Notes: a model not told the origin generated them from the sequence alone. Positions 1 through 9,298 are shown, counted from the stretch's first letter. The stretch is 64,000 nucleotides of DNA from Thermohalobaculum sp951813525 (GCA_951813525.2 CATOTJ020000003.1:682001-746000), one strand, 5' to 3'. Translations and numbers: made by a program.

Positions 1-445
1 CCGGCAGATCGCCCAAATGATCGAGGAGCGGCGGGGTGTCCGGATGATATGTCAGAAAAACAAACCCCTCCGAGTCCTCCATGTCGGGGCACCCGTAAAG
101 GCAACCGTCGGCAAAATAGCTCCAGGCATGGTAGGGGCACACTAGGCGGGATGCGTTGCCCTGCCCTTCTGCCAGAGTTGACCCACGGTGGCGGCAGAAG
201 TTCGCGAAAGCGCGCAGCACACCATCTGACCCGCGGATCATCAGTGCCGGGCCGCCAACCGTGTCGATGGCACGATAGTCGCCGGGATTGGGCAGCTGAC
301 CGGTCCGTCAGGCAAGCAACCATTGCCGCAAATGGATCTGCTCGCGCTCGCGGGCGAAGAAGTCCGGATCGGTATAGAACCCGGCGGGCATGGCGCGGGC
401 GCGGTTCAAGGGCGCGCGGGCAGCGGCCAGTTCGTGATCAGTCAT
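1..445 (-). pseudogene. Rieske [2Fe-2S] aromatic-ring-hydroxylating oxygenase, N-terminal part, with in-frame stop
   Basis: Read on the minus strand, an ATG at 445 opens a frame that runs to the window edge and encodes the N-terminal part of a Rieske-type oxygenase alpha subunit. The cluster ligands are visible as CRHRG (about 184-196) and CPYHAW (about 125-140), the C-x-H...C-x2-H pattern. Family members oxidise aromatic rings, choline-like compounds or betaines. After about 45 codons (ending RQWLLA) a TGA at 308-310 interrupts the frame. The same frame then continues with typical family sequence (TGQLPNPGDYRAIDTVGG), so no frameshift is needed to explain it. The first codon overlaps the end of the upstream 2OG oxygenase by 8 bp, which indicates a former operon. 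The gene is either a pseudogene by point mutation or affected by a base-call error; the rest lies outside the window. Confidence 0.8.
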
Positions 446-1260
446 CGGGAATTCCGGCAATCGGGAAGGTCCGCCGCCAGGAATTGCGCAAGTAGGTCCC
501 GCAGGCGACGGCATCGACCGGCGCCTCTCCGCCGGCGTTCAGCGGGCCGATCCGCGCATCATGGTCGGGGTAGACGAATAACGGGATCGAATACCGGTCG
601 CGCCCGCCGCGATTGATCACCCGGTGCGGCGTCGAGCAAAATCGCCCGCCGGTCCAGATCTGCATGATGTTGCCGATATTGACCACGAACGTCCCGGGGA
701 TCGACGGGGCGCCGACCCAATTGCCGGATTTGTTCTGAATTTCCAGCCCGTCGCCTTCGTCCTGCCAGATGATCGTGAAGGCGTCGGAATCGGAATGGGG
801 CACCACACCGATATGTTTGACGGTTTCAGGGTTATCCTGCGGCGGGTAGTGGTTCAGCTTCAGCCGTGTCAACGGTTGGCGGAAATGTGATGCCAACTTG
901 TTGGGATCGTGTCCCGCTGCCGCCGCGAACCCATGGATCAGCGCAGTGGTCAGGGGTGCAAGAGCATCCAGATAATCTTGCATGGTCGTGCGCAGCGCAG
1001 GTTGATCACTGGGCCAGATGTTGGGACCATGCAGCGGACGGTCCGGCGCCGCGGCCCGTTCATGGGCCATCCAATAGCCTTCCTGATGGCTCTTTGCCTC
1101 GGCCGCCTCGCCCTCGTAGGAAGAATAGTCCAGTGGCAGATAACCCTGCATCCGCGCGTTCAGATGACAGCTCAACTTGTTCACCATTGGTTGTTCAAAG
1201 AACGCACCTGCCGCCGCGCGCAACGCGGTGATCCTGTCCTGGTTCACCCCGTGATTGCGG
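438..1260 (-). pseudogene. 2OG-Fe(II) oxygenase (isopenicillin N synthase-like), C-terminal fragment cut off by an IS
   Basis: About 273 codons of a 2-oxoglutarate/Fe(II) oxygenase of the isopenicillin N synthase/flavanone hydroxylase type. The iron ligands are visible as H-S-D in GVVPHSDSDAFT and the distal His in STPHRVINR. The 2OG-binding R-x-S is in RYSIP. The fragment opens with RNHGVNQD, which is the continuation of the GFFYV end of the fragment at 2608-2744. Joined without the insertion sequence, the two give a protein of about 319 residues, normal for the family. The 3' end overlaps the Rieske gene by 8 bp. No start codon or ribosome site of its own is evident, so it is very probably not expressed as an enzyme. 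Confidence 0.88.
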
Positions 1261-1266
1261 ATGGGG

Positions 1267-1280
1267 TGGATGGCTCCTGC
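1267..1280 (+). repeat. Left subterminal inverted repeat of the IS1111-type element
   Basis: TGGATGGCTCCTGC. It is the exact reverse complement of 2588-2601 and lies about 6 bp inside the left border. Confidence 0.85.
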
Positions 1281-1342
1281 TCCAACGGCGTCGCAATGCG
1301 CCATAGTGCAGATGTCATCATCTGCAAGAGAGGAGCCACCCC

Positions 1343-2362
1343 ATGCAAGTTGCCACAATCGGCCTCGACCTGGCCAAGGATGTTTTCCAAGTTCACGGAA
1401 TTTCTGAGTCCGGTGAGGTTGCATTCAATCGGACGATCAAACGCAAGGACTTGCTGAAGTTCTTTGACCGGCTGCCAAGATGTGTTGTCGGCATGGAAGC
1501 TTGCGGCTCAGCACACCACTGGGGCCGAGAGATCAGTAAGTTTGGACATGATGTCCGGTTGATGCCCGCGTTCTATGTGAAGCCATATGTCAAACGGGGA
1601 AAGACGGACGCAGTCGATGCGGAGGCCATCTGCGAAGCGGTTCGCCGCCCCACGATGAGGTTTGTGAAGATAAAGACGGTAGATCAGCAGGCTTTCCTGG
1701 CGGTTCACCGCTCACGGGACTTAGTCATTCGCCAACGCACCCAGCTCGCGAATATGGTGCGAAGCGTTCTTCGGGAGTTCGGCCACGTGTTGCCGACGGG
1801 AATTGAAGCGACGCTGAAGTTCGCGCAGGAGTTCATTGACGGAGAACACGCTGGTCTGCCTGAGGTAAGCCTGCCAACGATCTGGAGCCTGTGCGACCAT
1901 ATCCTCGCCGTGAACCAACGCGCCGAAGTTTACACTCGACTAATCGAGCAGCATGCCTTTCTCGACGAACGCTGTCGCCGACTTCAGAGAATCCCTGGTG
2001 TTGGCCCAATCACAGCGTCAGCGATCGTCACGACGATCGGCGACGCGAAGCAATTCAAAACAGGCCGGGACCTCGCTGCTTGGTTGGGACTCACACCACT
2101 GAACCGATCAAGCGGTGGTAAAGAGAGGCTAGGTAAAATCACGAAGAAAGGCGATCAATACATCAGAAGGCTACTGGTCGCTGGCATGACCTCCCGCGGG
2201 CTGCTCGCCCGAACACATCCCGAACGCACGGACGTTTGGACCGCAAACATCATCGCCGAGAAGCCATTCAGGCTCGCCACCGTCGCCATGGCCAACAAGA
2301 CAGCCAGGGTGATCTGGGCGCTGCTTGCGAAAGGAACTGAATACCGGGCGCCTGCGTTCTGA
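1343..2362 (+). CDS. IS110-family (IS1111 group) transposase
   Basis: A 339-residue DEDD recombinase that moves the surrounding element. The N-terminal RuvC-like half shows D9 in GLDLAKDVF, E52 in GMEACG, and D89 and D92 in KTDAVDAEA. The C-terminal Tnp20 half has IPGVGPITASAIV and then LTPLNRSSGGK, where the catalytic serine is expected. Length and motif order fit intact family members. The ATG at 1343 follows GAGAGGAG at good spacing. The gene runs opposite to the oxygenase it interrupts. Known members of this family are guided to their target by an RNA encoded in the element's own non-coding end. Confidence 0.93.
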   Translation: MQVATIGLDLAKDVFQVHGISESGEVAFNRTIKRKDLLKFFDRLPRCVVGMEACGSAHHWGREISKFGHDVRLMPAFYVKPYVKRGKTDAVDAEAICEAVRRPTMRFVKIKTVDQQAFLAVHRSRDLVIRQRTQLANMVRSVLREFGHVLPTGIEATLKFAQEFIDGEHAGLPEVSLPTIWSLCDHILAVNQRAEVYTRLIEQHAFLDERCRRLQRIPGVGPITASAIVTTIGDAKQFKTGRDLAAWLGLTPLNRSSGGKERLGKITKKGDQYIRRLLVAGMTSRGLLARTHPERTDVWTANIIAEKPFRLATVAMANKTARVIWALLAKGTEYRAPAF

Positions 2363-2607
2363 TACGCGCCGCCCACGAGATGCAAGACGAATGAACTGAT
2401 GCACGCATAGTCAGCCAAAGGCCAGGACACTCCGGGAATGTCCGCGGACCTCCGAGTTCGCTTTGCCGAATGGAGCCTTGCCTGCGGAAATCATCAAGGC
2501 CAGCGGAGACTACATGTCACCGCGCGAACAGGCCGGACACACGACTGTACTGACACGACGCGCGATAGACAAATTCGTCCTTGCAATGCAGGAGCCATCC
2601 ACACAGG
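2363..2607 (+). ncRNA. Candidate bridge RNA region of the IS1111-type element
   Basis: This is the non-coding stretch between the transposase stop and the right end of the element. In the IS1111 group the bridge RNA that pairs with target and donor DNA is encoded downstream of the recombinase; in the IS110 group it is upstream. Here the downstream gap (about 245 bp) is three times the upstream one, which fits that rule. The call rests on position and family knowledge; I did not derive a secondary structure or identify the guide loops. Confidence 0.4.
2588..2601 (+). repeat. Right subterminal inverted repeat of the IS1111-type element
   Basis: GCAGGAGCCATCCA, the exact reverse complement of 1267-1280, about 6 bp inside the right border. 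Confidence 0.85.
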
Positions 2608-2744
2608 ACATAGAAGAACCCAACCTCTTCGCAAGCGCGGCGCAACGCATCGACGCTGTTCGCGCCCTGCCCGGCCAGCAGCGGGCCCGCATCGATTTGC
2701 GGGATCTCGTTGAAATCCAATTGTCTGGAAATGGGGATCGCCAT
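2608..2744 (-). pseudogene. 2OG-Fe(II) oxygenase, N-terminal fragment upstream of the IS
   Basis: The first 46 codons of the interrupted oxygenase, from the ATG at 2744 (preceded by AGAGG). The sequence has IPQIDAGPLLAG and RRACEEVGFFYV, the classic N-terminal motifs of isopenicillin N synthase-like enzymes. It ends at the insertion point, where a conserved N-H-G should follow; that motif is found at 1247-1259 on the other side of the element. Beyond the border the frame runs into the IS as unrelated residues. Confidence 0.85.
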
Positions 2745-2906
2745 GGCGCACCTCTCGCTTTTGGCGTTCATCGAAGCGCAGCGATTGGCAAATGGCAACC
2801 ATCAGCACGGATCTGGACCGCGACGGCCATGGCATCTGGTCACGTTTCACCGATGTCCGGGCGAATCCCGGTGACGCCACCCGGTGGCTTTCGATAGGGT
2901 CCGGCG

Positions 2907-4835
2907 ATGAAGTGTTTGCTTAAACGATTCTCGGCGATCCTGTTGATCGCGACCCTGGCCGCCTGCGGAGGCGAAGATCGTCTCGATACTGTCGAGTTCG
3001 AGCCACCGGAGACCCAAGTAACCTACGAAATCGTCCTGGAAGGTCTGCCGACCGAGGAGATGACGGCCTTGGCCGAAGAAAGCCTGGAGGTTTACCGCCG
3101 CCAGGACGCGGGCGCGATGAGCCTGGCCTTCCTGAAACGCCGCGCGCGCGGCGATGTGAAGACGGTGCAAAAGCTGCTGCGCTCGCGCGGGTACTTCAAG
3201 GGCAAGGTCGAGGTGAAAGTCACCGAAGTGGAAGGCACTGAGGAGGAGGCGCCCGAGGAGGAGGCGCCCGAGGAGGAGGCGTCCGAGGAGGAGGCGTCCG
3301 AGGAGGAAGCGCCCGAGGGATCGGATGCCGCTGAGGACACGAAAACCGCCGCACTGGTCCGCATAACCGTCACCCCGGGGAACGCGTTCACGCTGACCAG
3401 CCATGGCTTTATTCTGAACGATCCATCCAACACGGCCAGCCTGCCTGACGCGACTGCGTTCGGCTCTCCGGTCGGGAAACCGGCCGCGGCCCGTGCGATT
3501 GTCGACGCGGAAACCGGTGCCGCCGCCCGCCTGACACGAACAGGGTTTCCCTATGCCAAAAAGGCGGGCCGCGACGCAGAAGCGGACCTGGAGGCCGAAA
3601 CCCTGCGCGTTGATACCGTCTTTGACACCGGCCCGGCGGCAATATTCGGACCCGTCGAGTTTCGCGGCCTGGACGATGTGCACGAGCGGTATTTGCGCAC
3701 CTATATCCCCTGGGGCGATGGCGAGGTCTGGGACGCCCGCAAACTGATTGCCTTTCAGCGCGCGCTGATTGCCACGGATCTCTTTGCCACCATCAGCGTC
3801 AAGCCGCCAGCCGAGGCCCCGATCGAGGGCGGCCCGGCGCCATTGCCGGTCATAGTCGAGGCCGAGGAACGCCCGTTCCGCACCGTGTCCGCAGGGGCGG
3901 CCTATTCGACCGATGATGGACCGTCGGTCAAGGGCGGTTTCGAGCATCGCAACCTGTTCGGCGAAAACGAGACACTGAACCTGCAACTTTTCGCGGGCCT
4001 GCAGCGCCAGTATTTTGGCGTCGGTTATCGCGAGCCGCAATTCGGGCGGCCGGGTCAGGACTTGATTGCCGGGCTGACGCTGGAGCGCGAAGAAGACGAT
4101 GCGTTTGACGAGCTGACGGTGACAGCGGCGGTCGGCCTGGAGCGGCGGTTGAATGCGGCCTGGGTCATTGGCGCAGGTGTGTCGCTGACGGCCAGCGACC
4201 TCAGCGACGAGGGACGGGATTCGCGATCTTATCTGTTCGGAACGCCCGCCTATGCGGCATGGGACGTCACGGACGATCTGTTGAACCCGACCCGCGGCGG
4301 ACGCGCCCGATTTGAAGTCACACCCTACGCTGGTGTCTTTGACAACGAATTGGCCGGTTTCCTGACAATCGACACGCGTGCATCGGCGTATTTTGACCTG
4401 ACGGGCGCCAAGGATTATATTTTCGCCGTCCGTGGGCGGCTGGGCGCGATCGTGTCGGACGATGTTGCCCGGGTGCCGCCCAATCTGCGCCTTTATGCAG
4501 GCGGTGGCGGATCGGTCCGCGGATATGCTGAACGCTTTGTCGGCCCGCTGGATGGCAATAACGACCCCGAGGGCGGGCGGTCAGCGGTCGAGATCGCAGC
4601 CGAGCTGCGCGCCAAGATCTATGGCGATCTGGGGGGCGTGCTGTTTGTCGAAGCTGGCGCTGTCAGCGTCGAGATGTTCCCCAATTTCGATGATGGTCTG
4701 CAATTGGCGGCGGGCTTTGGATTTCGCTATTTCACCGTTGCTGGGCCGATCCGTGTCGATGTTGCCTTCCCGCTCAACCCGCGCGATGCGGATGATTTCT
4801 TTCAGCTTTATTTCTCGATCGGACAGGCGTTCTGA
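2907..4835 (+). CDS. tamA: TamA-like outer-membrane barrel of the translocation and assembly module
   Basis: A 642-residue protein of the BamA/TamA (Omp85) superfamily. The N-terminal half is POTRA-like and the C-terminal half (about 330-642) is a bacterial surface antigen barrel, with GGFEHRNLFG and YAGGGGSVRGYAERFVG, and ends in phenylalanine as outer-membrane barrels do. TamA works with the periplasm-spanning TamB to place outer-membrane proteins and possibly to move lipids; the next gene encodes TamB and overlaps this one by 1 bp (TGATG). Two oddities: the leader ends LAAC at residue 20, which reads as a lipobox, and a Glu/Ala/Pro repeat interrupts the POTRA region at about residues 110-137. 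Confidence 0.88.
   Translation: MKCLLKRFSAILLIATLAACGGEDRLDTVEFEPPETQVTYEIVLEGLPTEEMTALAEESLEVYRRQDAGAMSLAFLKRRARGDVKTVQKLLRSRGYFKGKVEVKVTEVEGTEEEAPEEEAPEEEASEEEASEEEAPEGSDAAEDTKTAALVRITVTPGNAFTLTSHGFILNDPSNTASLPDATAFGSPVGKPAAARAIVDAETGAAARLTRTGFPYAKKAGRDAEADLEAETLRVDTVFDTGPAAIFGPVEFRGLDDVHERYLRTYIPWGDGEVWDARKLIAFQRALIATDLFATISVKPPAEAPIEGGPAPLPVIVEAEERPFRTVSAGAAYSTDDGPSVKGGFEHRNLFGENETLNLQLFAGLQRQYFGVGYREPQFGRPGQDLIAGLTLEREEDDAFDELTVTAAVGLERRLNAAWVIGAGVSLTASDLSDEGRDSRSYLFGTPAYAAWDVTDDLLNPTRGGRARFEVTPYAGVFDNELAGFLTIDTRASAYFDLTGAKDYIFAVRGRLGAIVSDDVARVPPNLRLYAGGGGSVRGYAERFVGPLDGNNDPEGGRSAVEIAAELRAKIYGDLGGVLFVEAGAVSVEMFPNFDDGLQLAAGFGFRYFTVAGPIRVDVAFPLNPRDADDFFQLYFSIGQAF
3241..3315 (+). repeat. 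15-bp tandem repeat inside tamA, five copies
   Basis: Five adjacent copies of AGGAGGAGGCGCCCG, two of them with a C-to-T change (GTCCG) and the last with one G-to-A. The unit keeps the reading frame and encodes E-E-A-P/S-E, giving an acidic insert in the POTRA region. Slippage here would change protein length by 5 residues without a frameshift. Confidence 0.95.
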
Positions 4836-7800
4836 TGCGGCGTATCCTTCTTTCCCTCTCGATTCTTGCGTTATTGGCGGCTGCGCCAGCCTATGCGTTC
4901 TTTTCGCTGTCCAGCGCCAAGAATGCGATGGTGGACTTTCTGCTGGAGCAGCTTTCGACGGAAGGCGAGTTCGAGATCACCGCCGAAGAAGTGAGCGAAC
5001 TGGAAGAAGGCTCGACCGCGATCAAGGGCCTGAAGATTGCCGATGCGAACGGCGTTTGGTTCACGGCCGATAGCCTCAGCTTTACCTGGGACGCCTCGAG
5101 ACTGCTGAGCGGAGAGGTCGAATTCAACACACTGATTATCCGGGATGTGAACGTCTTGCGTGCCCCGGTTCAGCCCCCGGCGTTAGAGGTCGACGAGGAC
5201 GTCAAGGCGCCCGAAGAAGAAGAAGGCGTTTTCGTCTGGCCGCGCAGCCCGATCACGTTGCGCATCGATCGGTTGGCGTTGGAAAGGGTGACGGTGGCCC
5301 GCGCGGTCCTGGGCCATGCGATCCGTTTCGATGCGGAAGGATCGGCCCGGGACGAGGGCGACATCCAATCCGTGACACTGAAATTGAAGCGCGGCGACCG
5401 GGTCGCGGGACAGATCGACTTTGCCTATGCCCGCGACTTTTCGGACAACACCTTGAAAGTCGATCTGAACGCAAACGAGGCTGCGGGCGGTTTGGTTGCC
5501 CATCTGCTGGGCTTGCCACAGGATGCCGCGTCTTCCGTCACGCTGATCGCCGATGGCCCGCCGACCGACTGGAAATCGCGTTTTGAACTTGATCTGGCCG
5601 AGATCATCGAGGCCGACGGACGTGCAACGATCTCCTACGAAGGCCCGCTCAAGATCGACGCTGCGTTTACGGCGCGCCCAGGGCCGCAACTGCCGCCCGA
5701 TCTTTCGATTCTGCTGGGTGATCAGGCGGAACTGGCCGCGCGTGTCAGTCAGGATGAAAACGGAACGATCCGGATTGCCGAAGGCCAGATTTCGTCGCCC
5801 GAGGTCAAGCTGGCTGTCGAAGGCTCGATCGCGCCCAAGGACGGCGCTTCGGATCTGAATGTCGATCTGACCGCCGGTCCGCGGCTGGCGCAGCCCTTTG
5901 ACGGCGTCGAGTTTGGCGGCCTGGCGTTCAAGGGCCGGGTCACAGGCCCTGCGGGCGATATACGCGCCCGCGGCGATCTGCGTCTGCAGGCCCTGAAGAC
6001 GGCGCCTGCGGATGTCGCAACTGCTGATCTGAGCATCGACGTGCGGTCCAGCGGGGCGCGATGGGCGCGGTTGACGGTCTTCGATATCTCGGGCGGCACA
6101 ACCGGGTTGCGGTTGGACCGGATCGGAGCAGACGTGATCGGCGATGCCCGCTTGGTGCTGCAGGGCACGGCCAACAATTCTGCGGTCGCGCTGAAACGGT
6201 TTGCGTTGGAAAGTATTCCGCTGACCGCTCAGGCCGCGGGCGCTGTCGATCTGGAAACCGGCACCGCTGATCTGGAGTTCGATCTGACGGCGCCGCGCCT
6301 GGCGCCGGTGGCAGGGGCTTATGGTGTTGATGCCAAGGGCAGCATCAGCCTGAAGGGAACAGTGAACCAGCGCGGCGGCGCGGTCGCGCTGGATGCAACC
6401 ACGACACTGACCGACTTTGCGCACCCGATGGCCGATGCCAAGCGGCTGGAGCTGAAAGGTCAGGTCCGATTGCGAGGCGAAAAAGTTGCGTTCGATCTGT
6501 CGGGCAACGGCGAGCAGTTGCGACTGGACCGGATTGACGCCGACCTGTTGCCGCGGGCGAGCTTGGCCGCGAACGGCTCGCTGGACGACGGAACATTGAC
6601 GTTGAAGCGGTTCGAGCTGAACAGCCCCCTGTTGACCGCCACCGCCGCCGGGCACATGGAGCAGGCGAACGGGACAGGACGGCTGCAGTATACCGTTGCA
6701 ACCCCCGATCTTGCGGTCGTTGCCCGGCGATATGACGCCCCGCTGTCTGGCGTCTTGGCAATGCGCGGCGTTGCCGAATTGCCGGGCGAAGGCGCACCGC
6801 GGCTGGACGGCGATTTGACCCTGAAAGATCTGATCTGGGACGGGACCCGTTACGGCGATCTGACGCTGGACCATGATGTCCGCGTGTCCGAAGCGCCGGG
6901 CGGTACGATCAAACTGGACTTGGACGGCAGCCCATATGGCGATGTCCGGATCGCCACCGATTTCGCGTTTGCGGCGCCGCGCCTTGATCTGGATGGATTG
7001 ACGGCTTCGGCGATGGGTTTGAGTGCGTCGGGCAATCTTTCGATATTGACCGATGCTCCGCTGGCTGATGGCCAATTAGCGGTTACAGCACGCGATCTGG
7101 CGCCGGTCGGTCGGCTTGCCGGTGCGGCGTTGCGCGGAAACGGGTCCGGGACAATTACGCTGGCCGCTGCTGGCGGGCGTCAGGACGCAAAGGCGCGGCT
7201 GTCTTTGCGCGGATTGTCGGTCGACGGCACTGCCATTGGCGGCGCGCGCGTTGACGCGGCGCTGACCGATCTTTTAGGCCGGTTGCGTCTGCTGGTGGAT
7301 GCGAAACTTACAAATGTGGCAGCCGGTGACGCGCAGTTCACATCGGCGCGTCTGCGCGCAAACGGTCCGTTGGACCGGCTTGCGGTCACGGCTGATGTTT
7401 CGGGAACTGCGCTTGATCGCCCGTTAAGTGCGGCGATGTCGGCGCGGGTCAATGCAGGCGGCCCGACTGTCCGCGCAACGATCAGTCGTTTGGATGGGTC
7501 GTTGGGCGAGGACCGGATCGCACTGAACAGCCCGTTGCAGATCACCGCCCGGGACGGAGTGACGCGCCTGAAAGGCCTGGATCTTTCCCTACCCGATAAG
7601 GGCAGGTTGTCGGGTGATCTGACTTTGGCCGGGCGTCCGATTGCGGGATCGTTGTCATTGGATCTGCCCTCGCTGGCCTTTGTGAATCGCTTTGCGGACC
7701 TTCCGGTGCGAAAAGGCGGGGTGCGCGCTGGCGCGACCTTCAACAATCGCGGCGGATCGGCTGAAATCACGACAAACAATCTTGAGTTTGAAGAGGTCGA

Positions 7801-9220
7801 TGCAGCAGGCGCCCTGGACATCACAGCAAACGCCGCCTGGAAAGGCCGCCGCCTGACCTTGACGGCCAGTGCCAAGGGGAGCTTTGGCGACCCGGTGCGC
7901 GTGACCGCAGATCTGCCGCTGCGCCGTGCGGGCGGCCTGCCGGAAATCGCCCGGCGCGGGCGTTTGGACGGAAAGGTCAATTGGTCCGGCGAGATCGGTA
8001 ATCTTTGGGCGCTGGTCCCAGCGCCCGGACAGGTGGTGACAGGTGCTACGGTTGTCGATCTTGGCGTGGCAGGGGATATCTCGGCGCCGCAACTGACGGG
8101 AGGGGTTCGGATATCGGACGGCACCTATCAGAACCTGGACCTGGGCACGATCCTGACCGGTTTGAATGTCGAGACCAGCCTGTTGGGCGGGGGCGATCTG
8201 GGGCTGAAGCTGACGGCGAAAGACGGCGCTGCAGGGACGGTCACGGTCGATGGCCGGGTCGCGCTGGACGCCTCGGGGATCGATCTGACGACGCGGATCG
8301 ACAAAGCCGTGCTGGTCCGGCGCGACGAAGCCATTGCCCGTATCGACGGCGATATCGCCATCAAGGGTCCGGCGAACGCGCTGGATATTACGGGCAAACT
8401 GGTGATTGAGGAGGCCGAAATCCGCCTGGTCAATGCCTCGACCCCGTCAATCGTCACGCTGGGTGATGTGCGCATCAAGGGCGCAAAGCAACCAAGGGAG
8501 AGCGCGTCGTCGTCGACCATCGACTTGGATCTGAGCATCACCTCGCCCGGCCGGATCTTTGTGCGCGGCCGTGGGCTGGACAGCAAGTGGGGCGCGGATC
8601 TGCGGATCTCGGGCACGGCTGCCCAACCCATCTTGACCGGCAAGATCGAGCGCGAGCGTGGGCAGCTGGACCTGATCGGGAAGGCCTTCGATCTGACCAA
8701 GGGCGCGATTGTCTTCGACGGCGGCCGAAAGATCGATCCTAAGGTCGATGTTCAACTGACCCGGTCGACCAGCGATCTGACCGGCAACATCGTCGTCAGC
8801 GGATATGCCTCGGCGCCGGAACTCAGCTTTACCTCGACACCGGCCTTTCCCGAAGACGAGGTGTTGCCGCGACTGCTGTTCGGCAAGTCACGCCAGGCGC
8901 TGACCGGATCACAGGCGATCCAGCTATCTCTGGGGATTGCCACTTTGATGGACGGTGAGGCGGGAACCCTGGACAAGGCCCGCGAAGCGATTGGACTGGA
9001 TTCGCTGAAGATCGAGCAGGACGACGAAGGCAATGCGTCGGTCACGGTCGGCAAGGAAGTCGCAGACGGGGTTTTTGTCGGGACCGAGAAAGCCCTGGAC
9101 GGCGATGGCGGCACGAAGGTCACGGTCGAGATCGACATATTCGAAGATATTACCATCGATACCGAAGTCGATAGCGAGGGCGGAGCCAGTGTCGGGGTTG
9201 AATGGAAGAAAGATTTTTAG
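4835..9220 (+). CDS. tamB: TamB-like translocation/assembly module protein (DUF490)
   Basis: A 1461-residue protein with one N-terminal membrane anchor (ILLSLSILALLAAAPAYA) followed by a very long repetitive beta-rich body. The C-terminal DUF490 domain occupies roughly the last 350 residues (GRIFVRGRGLDSKWGADL, then LDLIGKAFDLTKGAIVFDG) and the chain ends WKKDF. TamB-family proteins form a hydrophobic groove across the periplasm and dock on TamA. The gene starts inside the tamA stop codon, so the two are probably translationally coupled. It is somewhat longer than E. coli TamB (about 1260 residues), common in alphaproteobacteria. Confidence 0.92.
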   Translation: MRRILLSLSILALLAAAPAYAFFSLSSAKNAMVDFLLEQLSTEGEFEITAEEVSELEEGSTAIKGLKIADANGVWFTADSLSFTWDASRLLSGEVEFNTLIIRDVNVLRAPVQPPALEVDEDVKAPEEEEGVFVWPRSPITLRIDRLALERVTVARAVLGHAIRFDAEGSARDEGDIQSVTLKLKRGDRVAGQIDFAYARDFSDNTLKVDLNANEAAGGLVAHLLGLPQDAASSVTLIADGPPTDWKSRFELDLAEIIEADGRATISYEGPLKIDAAFTARPGPQLPPDLSILLGDQAELAARVSQDENGTIRIAEGQISSPEVKLAVEGSIAPKDGASDLNVDLTAGPRLAQPFDGVEFGGLAFKGRVTGPAGDIRARGDLRLQALKTAPADVATADLSIDVRSSGARWARLTVFDISGGTTGLRLDRIGADVIGDARLVLQGTANNSAVALKRFALESIPLTAQAAGAVDLETGTADLEFDLTAPRLAPVAGAYGVDAKGSISLKGTVNQRGGAVALDATTTLTDFAHPMADAKRLELKGQVRLRGEKVAFDLSGNGEQLRLDRIDADLLPRASLAANGSLDDGTLTLKRFELNSPLLTATAAGHMEQANGTGRLQYTVATPDLAVVARRYDAPLSGVLAMRGVAELPGEGAPRLDGDLTLKDLIWDGTRYGDLTLDHDVRVSEAPGGTIKLDLDGSPYGDVRIATDFAFAAPRLDLDGLTASAMGLSASGNLSILTDAPLADGQLAVTARDLAPVGRLAGAALRGNGSGTITLAAAGGRQDAKARLSLRGLSVDGTAIGGARVDAALTDLLGRLRLLVDAKLTNVAAGDAQFTSARLRANGPLDRLAVTADVSGTALDRPLSAAMSARVNAGGPTVRATISRLDGSLGEDRIALNSPLQITARDGVTRLKGLDLSLPDKGRLSGDLTLAGRPIAGSLSLDLPSLAFVNRFADLPVRKGGVRAGATFNNRGGSAEITTNNLEFEEVDAAGALDITANAAWKGRRLTLTASAKGSFGDPVRVTADLPLRRAGGLPEIARRGRLDGKVNWSGEIGNLWALVPAPGQVVTGATVVDLGVAGDISAPQLTGGVRISDGTYQNLDLGTILTGLNVETSLLGGGDLGLKLTAKDGAAGTVTVDGRVALDASGIDLTTRIDKAVLVRRDEAIARIDGDIAIKGPANALDITGKLVIEEAEIRLVNASTPSIVTLGDVRIKGAKQPRESASSSTIDLDLSITSPGRIFVRGRGLDSKWGADLRISGTAAQPILTGKIERERGQLDLIGKAFDLTKGAIVFDGGRKIDPKVDVQLTRSTSDLTGNIVVSGYASAPELSFTSTPAFPEDEVLPRLLFGKSRQALTGSQAIQLSLGIATLMDGEAGTLDKAREAIGLDSLKIEQDDEGNASVTVGKEVADGVFVGTEKALDGDGGTKVTVEIDIFEDITIDTEVDSEGGASVGVEWKKDF

Positions 9221-9298
9221 CGCAGGAATGCCCCTTTGCGAGCCAGCGTGGCGCGGGCGCCGTGTCGCACTCTCGAACCTGGAACGGGAGGCTCTGAC

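Larger units (their letters stand above)
1261..2607 (+). mobile_element. IS110-family insertion sequence, IS1111 group, about 1.35 kb
   Basis: The element carries one transposase gene, about 80 bp of left non-coding DNA and about 245 bp of right non-coding DNA. It has matching 14-bp subterminal inverted repeats (1267-1280 and 2588-2601), a feature of the IS1111 group; IS110-group elements usually lack them. Its borders were set by rejoining the interrupted oxygenase gene: flank ATTGCG on the left and ACATAG on the right, with one shared G, so either border may shift by 1 bp. No obvious target duplication is seen, as expected for this family. Confidence 0.88.

Noticed and set aside
5183..7075. 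A 630-codon open frame on the minus strand across tamB
   Set aside because: It is antisense to a clear TamB gene, its product has no recognisable motif, and high-GC codon bias makes such long shadows common.
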